A DNA stretch of 6,534 nucleotides, from the NCBI GenBank assembly GCA_013336035.1, contig JAAXUL010000460.1, positions 1 through 6,534 on the forward strand, in the 5' to 3' direction. The notes under the pieces were generated by a model that worked only from the letters and a program-made list of their open reading frames with translations, had not been told where the DNA came from and did not search any database. Of the stretch, positions 1-5,667 are shown in pieces. The DNA is from Chloroflexales bacterium (GTDB lineage: Bacteria > Chloroflexota > Chloroflexia > Chloroflexales > Chloroflexaceae). Position 1 is the stretch's first letter; each line of letters opens with the position of its first letter. The position numbers were made by a program, and so were the translations under genes.

Positions 1-124
1 AGGCCCAGGGCGGGGTCTGGCTCTGCGTGCCACTCGCCGTCACCGCCAGCGCGCGCAGGCTCAGGCGCTGCTTGTGGAGAATCTCGATCACATCGTGACG
101 TAGCCCTGGGTACTCGATGGTCAT
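1..124 (-). CDS. N-terminus of unrecognised protein, runs off the left edge
   Basis: An open frame starts with ATG at 124-122 on the minus strand and stays open to the window edge, giving 41 residues that begin MTIEYPGLRHDVIEIL. The first 25 residues look like an amphipathic helix rich in Leu, Arg and His; the rest is Ser/Thr/Gln/Pro-rich. I do not recognise the family. There is no clear Shine-Dalgarno sequence in front of the ATG, so the start is uncertain. The gene lies downstream of the ester cyclase on the same strand, separated by 86 bp that contain a hairpin, so it may be a separate transcription unit. The frame could also be spurious, because so little of it is visible. Confidence 0.35.
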   Translation of the reverse strand, partial: MTIEYPGLRHDVIEILHKQRLSLRALAVTASGTQSQTPPWA

Positions 125-153
125 CTTGGCTACTGAAGCTCATCATGCGAAAC

Positions 154-179
154 AGGGGCAGACACCGTTGCCTGCCCCT
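154..179 (-). terminator. Hairpin downstream of the ester cyclase gene
   Basis: AGGGGCAG (154-161) and CTGCCCCT (172-179) form a perfect 8-bp, GC-rich stem with a 10-nt loop. It lies 31 bp after the ester cyclase stop on the minus strand. Only a short T-run (GTTTCG) follows in the transcript direction, so it is a weak intrinsic-terminator candidate, placed where one is expected. Confidence 0.45.
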
Positions 180-210
180 CCTGCGCTGCCCCGCGTGCTG
201 CGCCCCCCGC

Positions 211-669
211 CTATGCCTGCGCCTCTAATGCGGTGGGCGCCTGCGTCGGCATGGGAACAGCGCCGATCTGCATCATCATGCCCAGGCCGTCGAAGGAGGT
301 CCACCCCTCGACAAGCTTCCCATTCACCACGCGGTTGATGAACATCCCTGTGACCGTCGTCGGCTTGCCGCTTGGCGGGATACCCATCAACTCCCCGGTA
401 TGAGTACCAGTGGCGCGCCAGCGCACCACCACCCGGTCGCCCTCGGCCACCATATCCTCGATCTCCATATGCACGTCAGGGAAGGCGCTGCGATAGAAGG
501 CGATCAGCTGCTTTTGCCCGGCGGGTCCGCGCCCAAAATTTGGGTCGGTGGGCTCATTGTGCGGATCATAGTCCGACGCGATCACGTCGTCGGCCAGATC
601 GAGGTTGCCTTCGTTCCAGGCCGCAAGAAACCAGCGGCGGACCAGGGCCTTGTTCTCCTCGGTTGACAC
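211..669 (-). CDS. SnoaL-like ester cyclase family protein
   Basis: This 152-residue protein has the length and pattern of the SnoaL-like polyketide cyclase/ester cyclase group (NTF2-like alpha+beta barrel). An N-terminal helix (about 3-30, with RRWFLAAWNEGNLD) is followed by FYRSAFPDVHMEIEDMVAEGD near 78-98, then the strands VVVRWRATGTHTGE, a GIPPSGKPTTVTG turn and a C-terminal strand ending KLVEGWTSFDGLGMMMQIG. All are hallmarks of the family. Most members are cytosolic and have no assigned substrate; SnoaL itself closes polyketide rings, but no polyketide genes are nearby, so the reaction is unknown here. The start is GTG at 669: AAGGAG lies at 681-676 with a 6-nt spacer, which fixes it. 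The gene is complete and stands alone between a partial unknown gene and an oppositely oriented arsJ remnant. Confidence 0.85.
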   Translation of the reverse strand: MSTEENKALVRRWFLAAWNEGNLDLADDVIASDYDPHNEPTDPNFGRGPAGQKQLIAFYRSAFPDVHMEIEDMVAEGDRVVVRWRATGTHTGELMGIPPSGKPTTVTGMFINRVVNGKLVEGWTSFDGLGMMMQIGAVPMPTQAPTALEAQA

Positions 670-831
670 AACCTACTCCTTCCGCGAACGTCCGTTACGC
701 CACACTGCGCACGAATCCTTCGACCACCCGGTGGCGTGCGTACCACCGAGGCGGTATCGAAGATCAGGGCTCGACGCGTCCATCGAGCAGGCTGGTACGG
801 GTGACAGGTTTGGAGGCTTGGGCGTAGAGGC

Positions 832-840
832 AGTATAGCA
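832..840 (-). promoter_or_regulatory. Possible extended -10 promoter for the ester cyclase
   Basis: On the minus strand the sequence reads TGCTATACT, an extended -10 (TGn plus TATACT, at 837-832). No good -35 hexamer lies 16-18 bp further upstream. Transcription would start near 825, leaving a leader of about 155 nt before the GTG at 669. That leader contains a small hairpin, CGGTGG (729-734) with CCACCG (743-748). This is a motif match only. Confidence 0.35.
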
Positions 841-854
841 GCCAGGTCAATGAT

Positions 855-1277
855 ATGCCCGCCTCCCTCGTCGCGGCCGACCGTGACTGGAGCCTGGTGC
901 GCAGCGAGCTGAGCCTGCTCCCGTCCCTCGGCGCTGGCGCGGGCGAGTCTGTGGCGGGGCTGCTCGCGTTCGGCGCGGTCTTCGCCCTGAACTCGGCCGT
1001 GCATAGCTACCTGATCCTGGCCTACACCGACAGCGACAAGGTGGCGATGAACGTCGGCTTCTACTATATGGCGAATGCGATGGGCCGGCTGGCGGGCACC
1101 GTGCTCTCTGGCCTGCTCTACCAGCTCGGGCTCCAGGCCGGCCCGAGCGGGGGCCTGGTCGCCTGCCTGTGGGCCTCGGCGGCCTTCGTGCTGGTCGCCG
1201 GCGGGCTGTCGCTGCTGCTCCCCACGAACGCCGGCCCGCGCATGAAGCCGATCGTGCTCAAGGATCTCGGCGAGTAG
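855..1277 (+). pseudogene. arsJ: C-terminal fragment of ArsJ-like organoarsenical efflux MFS transporter
   Basis: The 140 codons resemble the C-terminal third of ArsJ, the major-facilitator transporter that exports 1-arseno-3-phosphoglycerate made by a GAPDH partner during arsenate detoxification. Recognisable segments are VFALNSAVHSYLILAYT, VGFYYMANAMGRLAGTVLSG and the last membrane span with LWASAAFVLVAGGLSLLLP. A full ArsJ has about 400 residues and 12 helices; here roughly 260 N-terminal residues are missing. The same frame has a stop at 825-827, and nothing upstream looks like ArsJ in any frame. The ATG at 855 has only a weak AGGT upstream. I read it as a truncated remnant; no GAPDH or arsR neighbour is present. 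The call of ArsJ over other MFS families rests on remembered motifs. Confidence 0.7.
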
Positions 1278-1294
1278 CACTATTGACCCCGGCG

Positions 1295-1338
1295 CTTAAC
1301 GCGGGCTTAACAGTATTGCTCTCGAGCGTTAACGCGCC
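1295..1338 (+). promoter_or_regulatory. Pho-box-like array of TTAAC repeats upstream of pstS
   Basis: CTTAAC occurs at 1295-1300 and 1306-1311, exactly 11 bp apart, and a third TTAAC (GTTAAC, 1328-1333) lies 22 bp further on, on the same helical phase. The intermediate slot at 1317 is degenerate. PhoB/PhoP/SphR-type regulators bind direct repeats of TTAACA/CTTAACC-like units on an 11-bp period upstream of phosphate genes. The array ends about 10 bp before a -10 box, where PhoB sites usually replace the -35. The last unit also sits within a perfect palindrome, GCGTTAACGC (1326-1335). Spacing and position are seen directly; the regulator is inferred. Confidence 0.65.
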
Positions 1339-1343
1339 CTGTG

Positions 1344-1349
1344 TAGAAT
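1344..1349 (+). promoter_or_regulatory. -10 box of the pstS promoter
   Basis: TAGAAT matches the sigma70 -10 consensus at 5 of 6 positions and lies just after the TTAAC array. The normal -35 position (about 1321-1326) has no TTGACA-like hexamer, as expected for a Pho-activated promoter. Transcription would start near 1356, giving a leader of about 125 nt. Confidence 0.5.
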
Positions 1350-1480
1350 GGCGCTGTCCTCGCGCCCACGCCGATACGCGGAGCTGCACCAGGGTGTGCT
1401 CACAGGGGTCAGCCGCGGTGGCCGCCCGGATCGTGCGCTGCGCGAGGTGGGTTTATCACTCGACTGAGGAGGTTTCCGGT

Positions 1481-2560
1481 ATGGCCCTATCCCCCAAACG
1501 GCTCGTCGCCCCGGCGCTGCTCACCGCGCTGCTCGTGCCCGTGCTGGCCGCCTGCGGCAGCGCGCCCGCCACCGCTCCCACCACAGCCCCCGCCGCCCAG
1601 GCCACAAATGCTCCGGTCGCCACCGAGGCCCCCGCGGCCACCGCGGCCGTCACCGCCGCCACCGCGGCCGCCACCACCGCGGCCGCCGGTGCGGCCGTGA
1701 CACTGCCTGAGGTAGACCCGGCCGCGGTGACCGGCGACATCATTATCGCCGGCTCGTCCACCGTCTTCCCTCTGACCGAGCGCATCTCTGAGATCTTCGG
1801 CGATGACGGCTACAAAGGCCAGATCACCGTGGACAGCATCGGCACGGGCGGCGGCTTCGAGCGCTTCTGCGTGAACGCCGAGACCGACATTGCCAACGCC
1901 TCGCGCGCGATCAAGGATGAGGAGGCCGCGGCCTGTGAGCAGAGTGGCCGCCCCGCCCTCGGCTTTCGCGTCGGCACCGACGCCCTGGCCGTGGTCGTCT
2001 CCAAGGAGAACACCTTCCTCACTAACCTGACCAAGGCCCAGCTGGCGCAGATCTTCAGCGGCGAGGCCAAGACCTGGGCCGACGTGGACCCGAGCTACCC
2101 GGCCGAGCCCATCCAGCTCTTCAGCCCCGGCACCGACTCGGGCACCTTCGACTACTTCGTCGAGGTCATCTTCAACAAGGACTCGGCCAAGCTGCTGGGC
2201 GCCAACCCCCAGCTGAGCGAGGATGACAACGTGCTCGTCCAGGGCGTCGAGGGCAGCCCCAACGCGATCGGCTACTTCGGCTACGCCTACTACCTTGAGA
2301 ACAAAGACAAGCTGAAGATCCTCAGCATCGAGGGGGTCGAGCCCACCGAGACCACCGCCGAGGACAACAGCTATCCGCTGTCGCGCCCGCTCTTCATCTA
2401 CTCGGCCAAGGAAGTGCTGGCCGCCAAGCCGCAGGTCGCCGCCTTCATCAACTACTACCTGACCAATGTCAGCGACGAGATCGAGCAGGTCGGCTACTTC
2501 CCCGCCTCTGAGGACGCCCTCAACGAGGCCAAGCAGAGCTGGCTCGATACCCAGCCCTAG
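1481..2560 (+). CDS. pstS: Phosphate ABC transporter substrate-binding lipoprotein, PstS family
   Basis: This 359-residue protein is a complete PstS/SphX-type phosphate-binding lipoprotein that delivers phosphate to a PstCAB importer. Residues 1-25 form a lipoprotein signal peptide with lipobox LAAC (Cys25). Residues 26-75 are an Ala/Thr/Pro-rich tether encoded by repetitive GCC/ACC codons. The binding domain starts near 85, with GSSTVFPL (91-98), SIGTGGGFERFC (119-130) and SPGTDSGTF (215-223), the usual phosphate-contacting loops. Cys130 and Cys152 could form an extracytoplasmic disulfide. The ATG at 1481 is chosen because GAGGAGG (1466-1472) lies 8 nt upstream and the signal peptide begins there; the frame is open upstream to 1169, but that part is not PstS-like. 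The Pho-like box and -10 upstream suggest induction by phosphate starvation. No intact pstC, pstA or pstB follows, so its transporter partners must be elsewhere. Confidence 0.92.
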   Translation: MALSPKRLVAPALLTALLVPVLAACGSAPATAPTTAPAAQATNAPVATEAPAATAAVTAATAAATTAAAGAAVTLPEVDPAAVTGDIIIAGSSTVFPLTERISEIFGDDGYKGQITVDSIGTGGGFERFCVNAETDIANASRAIKDEEAAACEQSGRPALGFRVGTDALAVVVSKENTFLTNLTKAQLAQIFSGEAKTWADVDPSYPAEPIQLFSPGTDSGTFDYFVEVIFNKDSAKLLGANPQLSEDDNVLVQGVEGSPNAIGYFGYAYYLENKDKLKILSIEGVEPTETTAEDNSYPLSRPLFIYSAKEVLAAKPQVAAFINYYLTNVSDEIEQVGYFPASEDALNEAKQSWLDTQP

Positions 2561-2573
2561 CCGGTAGTCTCGG

Positions 2574-2613
2574 CGGGTCACGGCGCAACGATTCTTCTTC
2601 GCGCCGTGACCCG
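2574..2613 (+). terminator. Strong hairpin after pstS
   Basis: CGGGTCACGGCGC (2574-2586) and GCGCCGTGACCCG (2601-2613) form a perfect 13-bp stem with a 14-nt loop, beginning 13 bp after the pstS stop. No T-run follows on either strand, so it may end transcription inefficiently, protect the 3' end of the mRNA, or act in both directions. The phoU remnant starts immediately to its right. Confidence 0.6.
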
Positions 2614-2743
2614 ACATTGAATGCTGACGCGCCGCACAAGCGGGCTGAGTCCGCGCTGCTCGCGCAGATGCAGATCGACCCGGCGGCGGCCCCCTGGGGC
2701 GTCGGGCTGCTGCTCGCGGCGCACCACCTTGAGCGGGTCGCGG
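2614..2743 (+). pseudogene. phoU: Internal fragment of phoU
   Basis: A plus-strand frame of about 43 codons reads TLNADAPHKRAESALLAQM, then IDPAAAPWGVGLLLAAHHLERVA. This fits the second half of a PhoU repeat, where a DxLN segment is followed by a helix with MxxDP and then the conserved LERVADH motif. PhoU is the cytosolic partner of the PstSCAB importer and the PhoR kinase that represses the Pho regulon when phosphate is ample. The match stops exactly at ERVA, before the expected DH; from 2743 the sequence is antisense pstB, and an in-frame stop follows at 2764-2766. There is no start codon in a sensible place, and the pstS hairpin lies directly upstream. It is too short to be functional. The identification rests on a short but characteristic motif set. 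Confidence 0.6.
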
Positions 2744-2744
2744 T

Positions 2745-3014
2745 AGGGTCAACGTCGGGGCCGTAGATCGGGTCTCCGTCGAGGGTGAGCCCGCCCTCGG
2801 CCCTTGCGCCGGGGGTGGTGTCGTGCATACGGTTGATCGCCCGCAGCAGGGTTGTCTTGCCGCAGCCCGAGGGGCCGATCATCGCCAGGATCTCGTTTGG
2901 GCGCACGTCCAGGTCCACGGCCTGCATCGCCTGGCGCTTGCTGTAGAAGGGCCTGAGGGCGCGCACGGTCATGCGATGGGCCGTGTGGGTGGCGTGCTCG
3001 GTCGCAGTAGCCAT
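2745..3014 (-). pseudogene. pstB: N-terminal fragment of the phosphate transporter ATPase PstB
   Basis: From ATG 3014 the minus strand encodes about 90 residues of PstB, the ATPase of the phosphate importer: YSKRQAMQAVDLDV, the P-loop GPSGCGKTT (Walker A), LLRAINRMHD, and GGLTLDGDPIYGPDVDP. A full PstB has about 250-290 residues; the Q-loop, ABC signature (LSGGQ), Walker B and H-loop are all missing. After VDP (2745) the frame stays open through unrelated sequence, including antisense phoU and the end of pstS, so any product would have a nonsense tail. ATG 3014 is preferred to ATG 3020 because AGGG lies 6 nt upstream of it. The gene reads away from a pstS fragment on the same strand, so the original order was pstS...pstB with the permease genes lost. 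Confidence 0.85.
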
Positions 3015-3036
3015 GCTCATCCCTGGTGCCTTTCGA

Positions 3037-3252
3037 TCAATGCGCCCGTCGTGGTGAGTAATGCGCCCGTCGTGGTGAGTAAGGTGAGCAGATGTAGTTG
3101 CCGGCGGCGTTCTTCACCTGCGGCACGGGCAGCTTGTTGGCCAGGGCGAAGACCAGCTCGACGTAGCCAACGGCGCCCTTGGTGTTCTTCACCGTGCTAA
3201 TGCGGGGGTCGTTCCGGTACGTGACCGGCAGGCTGCAGCGCTCCGTGGTCTG
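3037..3252 (-). pseudogene. pstS: C-terminal fragment of a second PstS
   Basis: The minus-strand frame contains TVKNTKGAVGYVELVFALAN followed by KLPVPQVKNAAGNYI (homology about 3210-3091). This is the C-terminal region of classical PstS, where GAIGYVEYxYALxNKL and the KNxxGxY motif are conserved. The intact pstS nearby has a different sequence at this place (SPNAIGYFGYAYYLENKDKLK), so this is a remnant of a distinct paralogue, not a copy. Upstream, the frame is closed by TGA at 3255-3253. Downstream of NYI it continues into a 21-bp tandem duplication (SPRRAHY-type repeats) and stops at 3039-3037. Only 22 bp separate this stop from the pstB start, so pstC and pstA have been deleted between them. 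Confidence 0.75.
3039..3080. repeat. 21-bp perfect tandem duplication
   Basis: The unit AATGCGCCCGTCGTGGTGAG plus T occurs twice without mismatch (3039-3059 and 3060-3080). It lies exactly where recognisable pstS sequence ends and just before the pstB start, so it probably arose with the deletion that joined them. Confidence 0.9.
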
Positions 3253-3255
3253 TCA

Positions 3256-3551
3256 CCGAGTGGCCGGTCTCGCGCGCGCTCTGAGTACGTTCCCCTTCCA
3301 CGCAAGGGGCCTCCACGCGTTGTCGGCTCTGGGTGCGTCGGCGAACCCCTCAACCGGGACGGCGAGGTGGCACCATGCGCGCGCCTTACACTGTACGCTT
3401 CGCAGTTGCCGCAGGCGACAGGTGTTGAGCCGCCGTATCACCGTGATCTCCTCGGGTCGTGCCTTCCTCCTCGCCGTTCCGTCCAGAATCATCGCTGACA
3501 TCCTCAGCGACCGCAGCTGTGGCCGCGCGCTCCAGCGGTTCTGCCCTGTTC
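3256..3551. other. Intergenic stretch with no recognisable gene
   Basis: This stretch lies between the second pstS remnant and the hydrolase stop. Frames are open on both strands, but none gives a protein I recognise, and no good ribosome binding site precedes a start. It contains two small hairpins: CCCCTT/AAGGGG (3292-3297 with 3304-3309) and a 7-bp perfect stem described separately. It may be highly degraded coding DNA. Confidence 0.5.
3492..3510 (-). terminator. Small hairpin downstream of the hydrolase gene
   Basis: TCGCTGA (3492-3498) and TCAGCGA (3504-3510) make a 7-bp perfect stem with a 5-nt loop, about 40 bp after the hydrolase stop on minus. There is no U-tract. It is a weak terminator candidate for the oxidoreductase-hydrolase operon. 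Confidence 0.3.
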
Positions 3552-4550
3552 TCATGGCATGGGCTGCCGACGAATCTGCTCGACCATTTGCACAATGGCC
3601 GCAATCGCGGCTGCTGGCTGCTCAAGGTGGATGCTGTGACCGCTTTGGCCGGCAAAGAGCTGCTGGCTCTCAGTCGATAACTCGAGTAGGCTGGTCTGTG
3701 CGGCGGTATGTTTCGCATCCTGATCTTTACCGCGCGACAGAACGATTAATGGCAATGCGCCCAATGTCGTCACCGCCCTGGCCTGCGCCCCTCCTTCGGA
3801 CATTCCCATTCCTTCGTCCAGATACGTTTGGACGCCACGCGGGGCCACCGCGAACGCGGTATAGGCGTGCCTCTCCCCCTCCGGCAGGTTTTCGACTGAG
3901 CCAAGGGGTACCGCCAGCAGGCGGATCAGGCCGATGCGGGCCAGCAACGCTGGCAGGGAGGGCCCACCGGGTTGCGGCGCTGGCTGAGGAGTGGCGACAT
4001 CCGAGGTGGGCAGGTCTTGCGAGTCGATCAGCACCAATCCGGAGACTTCGGCCGGATAGTCATGCGCGTACACCAGCAGGGTAAACCCGCCCATCGAATG
4101 GCCCACCAGCACATAGGGGCCGGGTTCATTGGCTTGTGCCAGCAGGGTATGCAGCTCTTTCGCATATTCCCGGGCAGTCCGCGGCTGAGGACTGGCCTCG
4201 CTCCACCCCATCCCTGCGCGATCGTAGGTGCAGATGCGTGTGGTCTTGGCAACTTCGGGCTGCACCCAACCCCACGAGGCAGACATATCGCCCCATCCGG
4301 ATTCAATCACAACCGTAGGACTACCCGTGCCAGTGCAGTTGATGTGCAGCCGATACCCGCCGACGTCGACCAGCTGGCCGGGCGGGGGGTACGCCCGCAG
4401 GTCAGCGGCTTCCGCCGCGGATTCGTAGACCGCCCCGGCCAGCCCGAGGACGATGAGCAGCACGAGCGCCACGATCAAGCCCGTGCCGATCCGGCGCAGC
4501 ACCCGTCGCCCCGTGGGCCGAGTGCGAGCTGGTGTACGTGGAGTGTTCAT
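3552..4550 (-). CDS. Membrane-anchored alpha/beta hydrolase
   Basis: This 332-residue protein has a basic N-terminus (1-20), one membrane segment at about 21-41 (IGTGLIVALVLLIVLGLAGA) and an alpha/beta-hydrolase domain from about 60. Visible features are the strand and oxyanion region VVIESGWGDMSASW (80-93), YDRAGMGWSE (109-118), the nucleophile elbow GHSMGG with Ser152, and the catalytic-His motif SGHSIHLEQP (His305). The acid residue is not assigned with certainty. The topology suggests the domain faces the outside of the membrane. The substrate is unknown; relatives include esterases, lipases and haloperoxidase-like hydrolases. It follows the MDR oxidoreductase by 41 bp on the same strand and is probably co-transcribed with it. 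The ATG at 4550 lacks its own Shine-Dalgarno sequence; a four-codon leader frame overlaps it (see that entry). Confidence 0.88.
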   Translation of the reverse strand: MNTPRTPARTRPTGRRVLRRIGTGLIVALVLLIVLGLAGAVYESAAEAADLRAYPPPGQLVDVGGYRLHINCTGTGSPTVVIESGWGDMSASWGWVQPEVAKTTRICTYDRAGMGWSEASPQPRTAREYAKELHTLLAQANEPGPYVLVGHSMGGFTLLVYAHDYPAEVSGLVLIDSQDLPTSDVATPQPAPQPGGPSLPALLARIGLIRLLAVPLGSVENLPEGERHAYTAFAVAPRGVQTYLDEGMGMSEGGAQARAVTTLGALPLIVLSRGKDQDAKHTAAQTSLLELSTESQQLFAGQSGHSIHLEQPAAAIAAIVQMVEQIRRQPMP

Positions 4551-4574
4551 ACCGTCGCCATAGTATAGACCTCT
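4547..4574 (-). promoter_or_regulatory. Ribosome binding site and 4-codon leader frame overlapping the hydrolase start
   Basis: On the minus strand AGAGG (4574-4570) is followed after 8 nt by ATG at 4561, which opens the frame ATG GCG ACG GTA TGA. Its stop overlaps the hydrolase ATG (4550) in an ATGA arrangement. The same AGAGG is 19 nt from the hydrolase ATG, too far for direct use, and no upstream in-frame start exists. Translation of the hydrolase may therefore be coupled to this leader, or may start from the weak GGCGAC. Confidence 0.35.
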
Positions 4575-4591
4575 GGCTTCTTCGCACCGGG

Positions 4592-5578
4592 TTAGCTTTG
4601 GTGGTCATGGGCCACGGTGATGACGACTTTTCCCTGGGCGTGTCCTGCTTCAAGATAGCGGATCGCTTCAGGAACCTCACGTAATGGGTACTGTCTGTCA
4701 ATCACCGGGACGACGTGACCAGCTTCAAGCAGGTCTTTCATGAAGGCCAGATCGGCATGATTTGGTTTGGCGAGCAGGCTCCCCATCGTCTGACGCCCAG
4801 TCATCGAGATCCATGGTCCTTGGAGCATTGCCTCGAACATTTGTGCGCCGGCACCTCCGCTCATCACATAGGTGCCGGTGGGCGTTAAGACGCGCCGGTA
4901 CGCGGAAAGCGCATGGTAGCCATTCACCGCAAGAATCAGGTCGTAGCGCTGCGCACCCTGGGTGAAATCTTCATGCGCGTAGTCAATAACATGGTCGGCG
5001 CCAAGCGCGCGCACTCGGTCCACATTCCGCGTGCTGCACACAGCCGTGACCTCAGCCCCGAGTGATTTGGCAATCTGCACGGCAAACGTGCCTACACCGC
5101 CCGATGCCCCATTGATCACCACCTTTTGCTCTGGCTGAATCCGCCCTTTCCCGCGGAGACCCTGCAAGGCGGTGACCGCCGCCATCGGCACTGCCGCTGC
5201 TTGCTCGAAGGACAGGTTGGCCGGTTTCAAGACCAAGGCATCCTCACGAGCGCAGACATACTCGGCAAACCCGCCCCAGCCACACCCGGATATGTCGCCG
5301 AATACCGCATCACCTACGTGAACCTGTGAGACGTTGCGGCCCACCGCTTCCACCCGCCCCGCAATGTCAGCGCCGAGGATGGTGTGTTTTGGCTTGAGCA
5401 GCCCGAACATCAGGCGGATCAAGAACGGGTCAGCGCGCAAGAGATGGATGTCGGCCGCATTGACGGAGGCCGCATACACCTTGACCAGGACGTCGTCGTC
5501 CGCGGGCGTCGGCGTTACGACCTCGGTGAGCTGAAGCACATCCGGCGATCCGTAGCGTGTATAGACAATCGCTTGCAT
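4592..5578 (-). CDS. NAD(P)-dependent MDR-family oxidoreductase, quinone-oxidoreductase type
   Basis: This 328-residue cytosolic enzyme is of normal length for the zinc-free quinone-oxidoreductase/zeta-crystallin branch of the medium-chain dehydrogenase superfamily. The GroES-like domain (about 1-120) has the opening MQAIVYTRYGSPDVLQL, SVNAADIH (38-45, where zinc enzymes carry the catalytic Cys), LGADIAGRVEAVG (68-80) and GGFAEYV. The Rossmann domain contains INGASGGVGTFAVQIAK (155-171) and CSTRN (181-185), whose Arg suggests NADPH preference. The missing Cys ligands argue against a zinc alcohol dehydrogenase, although such proteins are often annotated that way. The likely reaction is reduction of quinones or enones; the real substrate is unknown. 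The frame is open further upstream, but homology begins at ATG 5578, preceded by a weak GAAGAA. The hydrolase follows after 41 bp. Confidence 0.9.
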   Translation of the reverse strand: MQAIVYTRYGSPDVLQLTEVVTPTPADDDVLVKVYAASVNAADIHLLRADPFLIRLMFGLLKPKHTILGADIAGRVEAVGRNVSQVHVGDAVFGDISGCGWGGFAEYVCAREDALVLKPANLSFEQAAAVPMAAVTALQGLRGKGRIQPEQKVVINGASGGVGTFAVQIAKSLGAEVTAVCSTRNVDRVRALGADHVIDYAHEDFTQGAQRYDLILAVNGYHALSAYRRVLTPTGTYVMSGGAGAQMFEAMLQGPWISMTGRQTMGSLLAKPNHADLAFMKDLLEAGHVVPVIDRQYPLREVPEAIRYLEAGHAQGKVVITVAHDHQS

Positions 5579-5667
5579 GGATAGTTCTTCTTTGCGCGCA
5601 CGTACGTTGCTTGTCGCGCGCGCATGTATCCGGGTGGTTTTCTCAAGGACATGCACAATGACCGCAC

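Noticed and set aside
582..1280. 232-residue open frame on minus across the arsJ remnant and the ester cyclase start
   Set aside because: Low-complexity Arg/Gln/Ala composition; the plus strand carries the recognisable transporter sequence and the frame overlaps the real ester cyclase in another phase.
1281..1288. TTGACC before the TTAAC array as a -35 box
   Set aside because: At 16-18 bp downstream there is no -10-like hexamer, only the second CTTAAC unit; TAGAAT is too far away.
1169..1480. Upstream extension of pstS to an earlier ATG at 1169
   Set aside because: The extension overlaps the arsJ remnant and the Pho-like promoter; GAGGAGG and the signal peptide both point to ATG 1481.
1487..2752. 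421-residue open frame on minus antisense to pstS
   Set aside because: It is a mirror frame of GC-rich pstS codons, Gly/Arg/Ala-rich, with no recognisable domain; the plus strand encodes a clear lipoprotein with its own ribosome binding site.
3179..4084. 301-residue open frame on plus
   Set aside because: Antisense to the well-supported hydrolase over most of its length, rich in Arg/Ser/Pro, no recognisable motif.
4561..4566. TATACT upstream of the hydrolase as its own -10 box
   Set aside because: No -35 lies at the right distance and transcription would start inside the coding region; the gene is only 41 bp from its upstream neighbour.
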